Below, in pieces: positions 54,177 through 64,000 of a DNA stretch of 64,000 bases. Where the stretch lies: the NCBI GenBank assembly GCA_017303355.1, contig JAFLCU010000001.1:391199-455198 (forward strand), read 5' to 3'. The notes under the pieces are model-generated. The model searched no databases. It worked only from the letters and a program-made list of their open reading frames with translations, and was not told the origin of the DNA. Source of the stretch: Caulobacterales bacterium (GTDB lineage: Bacteria > Pseudomonadota > Alphaproteobacteria > Caulobacterales > Aquidulcibacteraceae). Position 1 is the stretch's first letter. Every line of letters starts with the position of its first letter. Made by a program: the position numbers and the translations under genes.

Positions 54177-57100
54177 TGAGTGATGAGCCAGAGCCCGCGA
54201 AACGCAAGCGGCGCTGGTGGGCTTATGCCGCCGGCGGCGTCTTCGTTGCGAGTGGTTTCGCGCTCGCCGTAGGCCCGGGTGCGGCGCCCATGGTCGACAG
54301 GTTGGCCGATGGGCAACGCGTGTGGCGGCTCGGGCATATCGAGGTTGATGGTGTATCCGGCAATTGGCTGGGTGCGCTGCGCGCCGAACGCGTTGCGATT
54401 TCGGATAGCGAAGGAGTGTGGCTTGAAGCCGAGGACGTCGCGCTCGGTTGGCGTCCGCAAGATATCTTGTTCGGTGACGTAAATTTGAGCGACGCGCGAG
54501 CGCGTACGATCACGATACTCCGCCAACCGACACTGCTTGAGAAACGCCCTTCGAGCGGCGCCAGCATCGATGTCGTGATCGCCGATCTGCGCATCGACTC
54601 ACTTATCCTGCACGACGCCCTGCTTGGCCAAGCGGCGACATTCAACGCCAGCTTCGCGCTGGACTACACAAGCCGTTCGCTCAACGGCCTTTCGCTAGAT
54701 CTGCAGCGCACCGATTCAGACGCTGATCGCCTGGTCGCGCTCTATCGGCCGGACGAAGATTACGTTCTGAACTTCGAAGCATTCGGCGCGCCGGACGGCA
54801 TTTTCTCGCGCGCTCTAGGCGTGCCCGAACAAAGCGTGCGCGCCACGGCCCTCGGTAATGGCGATGCGCAAGCCGGCGACGCCACGTTCAGCGTGCATTT
54901 GGGCGAGACTGAATTGCTGGCCGGCGGCGCGCGCTGGACGCCGACGCAATGGTCAGCCGATGGCCATGGGCAACTCGATGCGCTGCCGCGCCTTCAGACG
55001 ATTGCCCGCCGTATCGGTGCGCGCGCCGCCATCCAGGCCTCGGGCGCACGCGTCGGCGCGTTCGAAGCGCACGCGGAAACGCCGTTCCTCGCTGTCGACC
55101 TGAATGGCGAATTGGACGAAGCGCACGCGCTTGTCGGCCCGGCCCGCATCGTGGCGACCACGGAGCGTCTCTCCGATGTGGCGCGCGAGTCTCCGTTCGA
55201 ACTCGGCCGCGCGCGCATCGAAGGGCAGCTCCGCCAAGCACGCGGCACGACGGCCATTCAAGGCACGCTCACAGCCGAACGCATCGAAGCGCTCGGTCAG
55301 ACCGCGGCGCTCAGCGGCCCGGTCGAAGCCGCGCTCACGCCGGAAGCCTTCACATTGAGCGGCGATTTGCAGACCTCGGCGCGCTCAGGCCCGCTTTTCG
55401 CCAATACGCGCCTCAGCACGCGGCTCAACTTTGATCGTGCACGCGGGCGCTTTGAATTGGAACGCGCCGAGCTCACGGGCGACGCGCTGCAGGCGACTGC
55501 GCAGGGCTGGACCAATCGCGGCGACGGCGAGTTTGCCGGCGAATGGCGTGTCCGTCGCCTCGGCGCCGTGTCGCGCGATCTGCAAGGCGCTATCGGCGGG
55601 CGCTGGCGCGCCTTCACCGATGAGGTGCGCGCGATCAAGGATTGGAGCGTCACGCTCGAAGGCGATGGCGAAGGCGTCGGCGGCGCGCCAGAAATTGTGC
55701 CGCAGCTGCTTGGGCGCACGCCGCGCATCGACGCGCGCTTTCGCAACGAGAATGGCGGCATCACGGTTTCGCATGCACGCATCGACGGCGCGCAGCTGCG
55801 CGCAGGTGTGACCGGCCGCATCGTGCGCGGCGACGCGAACCTTGCGCTCGAAGCCAGCGCGCGCGGCCCGCTCTCATTGGGCGGCGCGGAGATCGCCGGT
55901 GTCGTCGACGCCACGGGCCGCATCACCGGGCGCATCGCACGGCCAACGCTCGCGGCCAACGCCAGCATGTCCAGCTTCAGCGCCGGCGGCGTGCTCATTA
56001 AGCAACCCGTACTGGAACTCACGCTCGCGCCAAACGGCGGCTCCTACGTCGGCCGTGGGCAAGTTCAGGGCGTCACGGTGGGCCAGCCGGTCGCGGTCGC
56101 GGCGAATGTCGCCATCGCCAACGACGCGATCGCGCTGACGGAGATCGACGGCGCGCTTGCGGCGATGCAAGCGCAAGGCTCCGCGAGCTTTGGATCGCGC
56201 GGCGTAAGCGCGGACCTTGCCGTCAATGGGATGCTGGACGGGCTTATCCCTGGCGTGACGGGACGTATGCTGGGCGATGTCTCGCTGACGCCCGAGACTC
56301 TGATCGTCGACGCGCAAGTTTCGGACGCGCGCGCTGGCGAGCTTCGCGTGCGCGCGGCGAACTTCCGCGCCGAGGGACCATTCAACGCCATCGCGGCGCG
56401 CTTCGATATGCGTGGGCGCTTGCGTGAGGCGCCGCTCGCGTTCGCAGGTACGGCGACGCTCGATCTTGAAGACGCCAGCGCACTTTCGATCGAGGGGCGT
56501 GGCACACTCGCCGAGGCGGCGATCTTCACACGCGCACCCATTCGCGCCGAGTGGCGCGATCGGTCGATGCTAGCCTCGCTCAATGTCGCGGTCGGCGATG
56601 GCGTGGTGCAGGCGCAATGGGAAGAGCGCGGACGCGCCCTCTCCGGCACGGCGCAGATCGAGGATGCGCCACTCATGCCGTTGGCCGCCATCTGGGGCGA
56701 ACGCGCAGAGGGACGCATCGATGGCCGCATTGCGCTCGCTAATGAAGGCGGCGGCTTGAGCGGCAATGCCGACGTCACGCTGGATGACGCCCGCTTTGCA
56801 GGCCGCCAGCGCGGCCGGCTCGATATGCACATCGTCGCCGATCTCGATCCGGCCCGCTTGCGCGCGAATGTCGATGCAACCTCCACCGAAGGCCTCGTGG
56901 CGCATTTTGAAGCGGACGCGCCCGTCGTCACCAGCGCCACGCCCATCCGCATCGCACTAGCGCCGGAGCGGCGCGGACAAGCGCGCTGGTCCGTTCGCGG
57001 TCCCGCTGAAAGCCTGTGGGCGGCGGCGCGGCTGCAGGATCAATCGCTTCAAGGCCAACTCGATGGCGAGGGAGAGCTTTCGTTTGGCGCGGGCTATCTC

Positions 57101-58241
57101 TCCGGCGACGGCCACATCGAAATCGAGAACGGCCGCTTCGAGGACAAGCTGACAGGCGTGACGCTTGTTGATCTCGATGCGCGCGTGGCGATCGATGATC
57201 GCGGCGTAACGATCGAGAATTTCACGGCGGCCGGCCCACATGGCGGACGGCTCACCGCCACCGGCGGCAGCGCCAATCCGCGCGAAGGCCGGATCGCAGC
57301 GAATGTCGGCGAGATGCGCATCGTCGATCGCCCTGACGCACGCGCGACGGCGAGCGGCGAACTCACGTTGCAATGGGAAGGGCTGCACTCGAGCCTCACT
57401 GGCGAACTCAACATTACCGAGGCGAGCGTCGATATCGCCTCGAATCCAGAGGCCGGCATTCCCACCATCGAGGTGGTTGAGATCAATCGGCCGGGCGAAG
57501 AGGATTACGGCGAGATCGATGTCGCGCCGCGCCGCAACGGCTCGACTGAATTGGATGTTCGCATTCGTGCGCCAGGGCGCGTGTTCACGCGCGGGCGCGG
57601 TGTCGACGCCGAGTGGTCGCTCGATCTGCGACTCGACGGCACGTCGCGCAATCCGAGACTCTTCGGCGAAGCCCGCGCCATGCGCGGCACGCTCGCGCTC
57701 TCCGGCCAACCTTTCGAGATCGATGACGCGCGCATCTTCTTCAGCGGCGACCCGCTCGACGCCCAGATCGACCTCACCGCGACGCGCTCCACCTCCGACC
57801 TCACCGCGTATCTGCGCTTGACAGGCACCGCCCGTGATCCCGAAGTGTCGTTCACCTCCGACCCCGGCCTGCCCGAGGACGAAATCCTGCCGCAAATCCT
57901 GTTTGGCCGTTCGGTCGAGGATTTGTCGGCGCTGGAAGCGGCGCAACTGGCGGCGAGCTTGGCCGCACTTTCGGGCAACGCATCACTTGATCTGGTCGAT
58001 GCAGCGCGCGCCGCCGCCGGCTTGGACCGCTTCAATGTGCGCCAGGACGAGAATGGCGGCTTCCTCGTGGCTGGCGGCGTTTACCTTACACGCGACGTCT
58101 ATGTCGAAGTGGCGCGCACAGGGCTCGGCCAAGCGCAATCGACCGTGGAATGGACAATTCGCCCACGGCTTGTGCTGATCACCAGCTTCCTCGGCAACGG
58201 CGATCAGCGCGTTTCACTGCGTTGGCGACGCGAGAGTGATT

Positions 58242-58243
<2 letters not shown>
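54176..58243 (+). CDS. tamB: Translocation and assembly module protein TamB
   Basis: A 1355-residue AsmA-like protein: a signal anchor at about 15-35 (YAAGGVFVASGFALAVGP), a very long periplasmic beta-taco body, and the C-terminal DUF490/TamB domain (LFGEARAMRGTLALSGQPFE, IFFSGDPLDAQIDLTATRST, DEILPQILFGRSVEDLSALE). It bridges inner membrane and TamA in the outer membrane. Length is in the usual range. Confidence 0.94.
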
Positions 58244-60503
<2,260 letters not shown>

Positions 60504-60508
60504 GCGCT

Positions 60509-61768
60509 ATGAGCGCGCTTGAAACCCAAATGCTGGAGCTCGGCCAACGCGCCCGCGCGGCGGTCCGCGCCGTACGCGACGCCGATGGCGCGACGCGCAC
60601 GGCGGCGCTGCAAGCCATGGCGCGCCGGCTGCGCGATGCGGCGCCGGACATTCTGCGCGCTAATGCCGAGGACGTCGTGCGCGGCCGCGCGAATGGTTTG
60701 GCTGAAAGCTTCATCGATCGCCTCGCACTGGATGAGACGCGGCTTGAAGCGGTGGCGAAGGGCGTCGATGTAGTGGCGGCGCTGCCCGACCCGGTCGGCG
60801 CCGCGCTTTCGGAATGGACGCGGCCGAACGGCTTACGCATCGCGCGCGTGCGCACGCCGATCGGCGTGATCGGCATAGTCTTCGAGAGCCGGCCCAACGT
60901 GGCGGCGGATGCGGCCGCACTCGCGCTGCGCGCCGGCAACACGATCATTCTGCGCGGCGGCTCGGATAGCGCGGCTTCGGTGGCGGCGATCGGCGAGGCG
61001 TTGCGCGGGGCGCTGCGCGAAGCTGGCCTGCCTGAAGACGCGGTGCAGATTGTGCCCAGCGCGGATCGCGCGGCTGTCGGCATGATGCTGGCCGGCTTGG
61101 GCGGCGCGATCGATGTGATCATCCCGCGGGGTGGGAAGTCGCTGGTTGCGCGGGTGCAAAGCGAGGCGCGCGTGCCGGTGTTCGCACACCTGGAAGGCAT
61201 TTGCCACACCTACATCCACGCGGCGGCGAAGCCGCACGAAGCGATTGCGCTCGTCGTGAACGCGAAGATGCGACGTGTGTCCGTGTGCGGATCCACGGAG
61301 ACGCTATTGATCGATCGCGAGATCGCCTCTTCCTTATTGCCGAAGATCGCCGCCGCTTTGGTGGAGCGCGGTTGCGCGTTGCGCGGCGATGATGAAGCAC
61401 GCGCGATCGTTGAGATGGATGCCGCAAGCGAGGAAGATTGGCGCACCGAATACCTGGCGCCGATCCTTTCGGTGCGCGTCGTCGGCGGCGTCGAGGACGC
61501 TATCGCGCATATCGCCAAGTACGGCTCGCAGCACACCGAGTGCATCGTCACCGAAGATCAGGCGGTCGCGGACAAATTCCTGCGCGAAGTCGATAGCGCC
61601 ATCGTTCTGCATAACGCCTCGACGCAATTCGCCGATGGCGGCGAGTTCGGCTTCGGCGGCGAGATCGGCATCGCCACCGGCCGCATGCACGCGCGCGGGC
61701 CGGTCGGCGCCGAGCAGCTCACAACTTTCAAATACGTCGTGCGCGGCACGGGGCAAACGCGGCCGTGA
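60509..61768 (+). CDS. proA: Gamma-glutamyl phosphate reductase
   Basis: About 419 residues, the second enzyme of proline synthesis (NADPH-dependent reduction to glutamate semialdehyde). PIGVIGIVFESRPNV binds the cofactor, FAHLEGICHTYI and VSVCGSTETLLID surround the catalytic Cys, and GFGGEIGIATGRMHARGPVG ends the domain. The ATG at 60509 was preferred over a TTG at 60500 that overlaps the proB stop. Confidence 0.96.
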   Translation: MSALETQMLELGQRARAAVRAVRDADGATRTAALQAMARRLRDAAPDILRANAEDVVRGRANGLAESFIDRLALDETRLEAVAKGVDVVAALPDPVGAALSEWTRPNGLRIARVRTPIGVIGIVFESRPNVAADAAALALRAGNTIILRGGSDSAASVAAIGEALRGALREAGLPEDAVQIVPSADRAAVGMMLAGLGGAIDVIIPRGGKSLVARVQSEARVPVFAHLEGICHTYIHAAAKPHEAIALVVNAKMRRVSVCGSTETLLIDREIASSLLPKIAAALVERGCALRGDDEARAIVEMDAASEEDWRTEYLAPILSVRVVGGVEDAIAHIAKYGSQHTECIVTEDQAVADKFLREVDSAIVLHNASTQFADGGEFGFGGEIGIATGRMHARGPVGAEQLTTFKYVVRGTGQTRP

Positions 61769-62316
61769 AGCATGGCTTTCCCGTCGCTTATCCCGGCATG
61801 AAGATCGGGCTGTTCGGCGGCAGCTTCGATCCCGCGCACGAAGGCCATGCGCATGTCGCCGAGACAGCGCTGAAACGCTTGGGGCTCGACCGTGTGTGGT
61901 GGCTGGTGTCGCCGCAAAATCCGCTGAAGCCGAAATCGAGCCCGATCGAACGCCGCCTCGCCTCGGCGCGCGCGATGGCGCAAGGTGGGCAGATGGTCGT
62001 CACCGATCTGGAAAGCCAGCTCGGCTGCGCGTTTACCTACCAGACGCTCCGGCAGCTGAAGCTTCGCTATCCCGGCGTGCGGTTTACGCTCGTGATGGGG
62101 GCGGACAATCTGGCCAACTTCCGTAAATGGCGAAATTGGCGCGAAGTCGCCCTCGCCGTGCCGATCGCGATTGTCTCCCGCCCAGGCGCGGGGCCCCGGC
62201 TGCGCATGTCCGCGCCCAAGGGCTGGAGCTACTTGAATGCACGGCACAATTTCCAATCTTCCACGGCGCTCAGGGCCGCCCGCCGCCGGGCGGTGGCGAA
62301 ACCGGGCCGGAAGTGA
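61765..62316 (+). CDS. nadD: Nicotinate-nucleotide adenylyltransferase
   Basis: About 183 residues. It makes deamido-NAD from nicotinate mononucleotide and ATP. GLFGGSFDPAHEGHAHVAE is the nucleotidyltransferase start, followed by WWLVSPQNPLKP, VMGADNLANFRKWRNW and SSTALR, the ISSTxIR-type end. The GTG at 61765 overlaps the proA stop (GTGA); an ATG at 61798 would remove 11 residues that relatives usually have in some form. Confidence 0.93.
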   Translation: MKHGFPVAYPGMKIGLFGGSFDPAHEGHAHVAETALKRLGLDRVWWLVSPQNPLKPKSSPIERRLASARAMAQGGQMVVTDLESQLGCAFTYQTLRQLKLRYPGVRFTLVMGADNLANFRKWRNWREVALAVPIAIVSRPGAGPRLRMSAPKGWSYLNARHNFQSSTALRAARRRAVAKPGRK

Positions 62317-62370
62317 TAGCGTTTCCTTTGCCCTGGGGATGAAGAAGGAACCCAAGTTCTGTCGCCTGAA

Positions 62371-62781
62371 ATGAAACGCGAAGCCGCCGCGCCCGAAGCT
62401 GGCAAGCCCCGCGATCCGAACCGGCCCGCGCCCGGCATCGATGTCGAAGCCGCCACGCAAGTCGTTCTCACCTCGCTTGAGGACGACAAGGCCGAGGAAA
62501 TTGTCTCGATCGATATTCGCGGCAAATCTTCCTTCGCGGATATGCTTGTCGTCGCCTCCGGCCGCTCGGCGCGTCACGTCGGCGCGCTGGCCGATCACGT
62601 CATGCGCAAGCTGAAAGAAGCGGGCGTGAAGGACGTGCGCGTCGAAGGCATGCCGCAGGCAGATTGGGTGCTCGTCGACGCGGGCGACGTGGTGGTGCAT
62701 CTCTTCCGCCCGGAAGTACGCTCCTTCTACAACATCGAGAAGATCTGGTCCGGCAACCACACGACGGCGCTGCCGAGCTAA
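62371..62781 (+). CDS. rsfS: Ribosome silencing factor RsfS
   Basis: A 136-residue Iojap-family protein that binds L14 of the 50S subunit and blocks subunit joining in starvation. Features: IVSIDIRGKSSFADMLVVAS, GRSARHVGALADHVM, ADWVLVDAGDVVVHLFRPEV, FYNIEKIW. An N-terminal tail of about 35 residues is extra. Followed 3 bases later by rlmH. Confidence 0.96.
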   Translation: MKREAAAPEAGKPRDPNRPAPGIDVEAATQVVLTSLEDDKAEEIVSIDIRGKSSFADMLVVASGRSARHVGALADHVMRKLKEAGVKDVRVEGMPQADWVLVDAGDVVVHLFRPEVRSFYNIEKIWSGNHTTALPS

Positions 62782-62784
62782 AGC

Positions 62785-63255
62785 ATGCGCGTGATCATCG
62801 CCGCGGTCGGCCGGCTCCGCGATGGGCCGGAAGCGGCGATGACAGCGGATTACATCGCGCGCGCGAATGCAGCGGCGCGCTCGCTTGGCTTCAAAAGTTT
62901 CGAACTCGTCGAAGTTGAGGGCAAACCGGCGGGTGATCAGCGCGCGGAGGCTGCGGCGCTGCTCAAGGCAACGCCGGATACATCGCGCAAAATCCTGCTC
63001 GATGAGCGCGGCGCGGAATGGGCCTCGCGGCAAATGGCCGAAAAGCTCGCGCGCTGGCGCGATGACGGCGTGCCGGCCTTAACGTTTTGGATAGGCGGCG
63101 CCGACGGCGCTTCACAAAGCCTTAAGGACCAAGCCGACGAAAAGCTGGCTTTCGGGCGACAAACTTGGCCGCATCGCCTCGTGCGTGTGATGATTTCCGA
63201 ACAAATTTACCGAGCTGTGACGATTTTGAGCGGTAATCCCTACCATCGGGACTGA
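62785..63255 (+). CDS. rlmH: 23S rRNA pseudouridine-1915 N3-methyltransferase
   Basis: A 156-residue SPOUT methyltransferase. LLDERGAEWASRQMAEKL, FWIGGADG, QTWPHRLVRVMISEQIYRA and the end NPYHRD are diagnostic. It modifies helix 69 on the 70S ribosome. Operon with rsfS. Confidence 0.96.
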   Translation: MRVIIAAVGRLRDGPEAAMTADYIARANAAARSLGFKSFELVEVEGKPAGDQRAEAAALLKATPDTSRKILLDERGAEWASRQMAEKLARWRDDGVPALTFWIGGADGASQSLKDQADEKLAFGRQTWPHRLVRVMISEQIYRAVTILSGNPYHRD

Positions 63256-63282
63256 AAGATCCCGGCAATTGGTTGGTGGATC

Positions 63283-64000
63283 ATGGCTCGAGGCGCAGGA
63301 CGCGCCCGCGCCCTCGTCGCATGCGCGCTGGCGCTTGCGATGTGTCTGGGGAACGCGGACGCCCAAACCCGACGTACGGCCACGCAGGCCGAGCGTGAAC
63401 GTCGCGCCGAGACAGCGCGCGCCGAACGCTTGCGCACGGAAGCCAATTCCGCGCGCCGCGATGTGCGTCAGCTCGATGCGCGCCTCGAAGCCGCCAGCAC
63501 GCGCATGGCGGAGGCGCAAGCCGCCGCCCTTGCCGCCGAGGCGCGCTTGGCGCTGCTGCACGCCGAGATCGATCAACAAACACAACGCCGCCTCCGCTCC
63601 CGCGACGCACTGGAATCAGCGCTCATCGCGGCGGCCTTCGCTGAACGTCGGATCGAGCCGCGCGCGGTCCGCGCTGGCATTTTCGCGCGCGCCGCAGCGC
63701 CAGGCTTCGCCCGTGAAGGCCGCGCGGCCACCGCGCTTATCGTTCAAGCCCGCGCGCAAGAGACCGCGATCGAAGAAGAGCGCCTCGTGCTGGCGGAAGC
63801 CCAAGCGACGATCGATGCCGAGCGGGCCGAGATCACAACGCTCCGCGCGCAGCGCCGGGCGGCGCAAACCCAGCTTGCCAATGACGCGACGGCGGCGGAG
63901 CGCCGGGCGCGCACGCTCGCCGCCGAGGCGCGAAATCTGCGCGACCTGGCCCAGCGGGTTCAGCGCGCCAGCGCACCGCGCGCGGGTGCGGCCGCCCCGT
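63283..64000 (+). CDS. EnvC-like murein hydrolase activator, 5' part
   Basis: Open to the window end (239 codons seen). Signal peptide MARGAGRARALVACALALAM with cleavage near ADAQ, then long Ala/Arg/Glu-rich coiled coils (AERERRAETARAERLRTEAN, TLAAEARNLRDLAQRV) as in EnvC/M23 activators, which here usually follow rlmH. The LytM/M23 domain would lie beyond the window, so the call rests on the coiled coil and position. Confidence 0.75.
   Translation, partial: MARGAGRARALVACALALAMCLGNADAQTRRTATQAERERRAETARAERLRTEANSARRDVRQLDARLEAASTRMAEAQAAALAAEARLALLHAEIDQQTQRRLRSRDALESALIAAAFAERRIEPRAVRAGIFARAAAPGFAREGRAATALIVQARAQETAIEEERLVLAEAQATIDAERAEITTLRAQRRAAQTQLANDATAAERRARTLAAEARNLRDLAQRVQRASAPRAGAAAP

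Overview
The window is a GC-rich alphaproteobacterial chromosome segment. CpdR, Usg, a DUF1674/SdhAF4 protein, a CC0125/CC1285-type lipoprotein and the obgE-proB-proA-nadD-rsfS-rlmH block all point to the Caulobacterales/Hyphomonadaceae side (Terricaulis, Vitreimonas or similar). That placement is inferred from gene content, not from a search.

Layout. (1) 0.1-6.1 kb: a MarR regulator sits between an exported dipeptidase/RidA pair and a TonB-dependent receptor, followed by an FMN alpha-hydroxy-acid oxidase. (2) 6.1-21.5 kb: an L-rhamnose/rhamnoside utilisation locus with FGGY kinase, RhaI isomerase, class II aldolase, esterase, GPH-type symporter, DeoR repressor, GH78 alpha-L-rhamnosidase, fused rhamnulose-1-P aldolase/dehydrogenase, an exported RidA and a large TonB receptor. 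(3) 21.8-25.5 kb: tRNA-Val, cpdR, an N-formylglutamate amidohydrolase and a FadB-type beta-oxidation enzyme. (4) 25.8-32.1 kb: an iron cluster with siderophore receptor, PiuC, PepSY membrane protein, DUF2271 protein, DUF4198 protein and ApbE. Fur-like boxes precede two of its transcription units, and the DUF2271 protein carries an ApbE flavinylation motif. (5) 32.1-34.0 kb: tRNA-Thr, a second alpha-hydroxy-acid oxidase and a membrane protein. (6) 34.16-40.15 kb: an integrative mobilisable element in the 3' end of tRNA-Arg(CCG), with integrase, MobC, and truncated relaxase, ArdC, TcmP, GIY-YIG nuclease and helicase genes. (7) 40.3-45.9 kb: small envelope and stress genes, two of them behind EcfG-like promoters, and a type II restriction-modification pair. 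(8) 45.95-64 kb: argG, a prolyl-hydroxylase-like enzyme, kup, htpX, tamA-tamB, obgE-proB-proA-nadD-rsfS-rlmH and the start of an EnvC-like gene.

The most striking observation is in the mobile element. The serine-integrase frame runs straight through the attachment site into tRNA-Arg. The 11-bp attachment core is repeated at the far end of the element, and there the same reading frame continues for 38 codons and ends in an ATGA overlap with the mobC start. Circularisation should therefore rebuild a 541-residue integrase and at the same time place mobC and the relaxase gene directly behind it in one operon. Integration separates them. This follows from the coordinates and frames. Whether it acts as a switch in vivo is inference.

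How the parts work together: extracellular rhamnosides would enter through the 18.6-21.5 kb receptor, be hydrolysed by the GH78 enzyme and imported by the symporter. RhaI, the kinase and the aldolase would then give DHAP and L-lactaldehyde. The fused dehydrogenase domain oxidises the aldehyde, and an FMN oxidase of the type found on both sides could turn L-lactate into pyruvate. The iron cluster looks like ferric-siderophore uptake coupled to a flavin- and membrane-based reductase.
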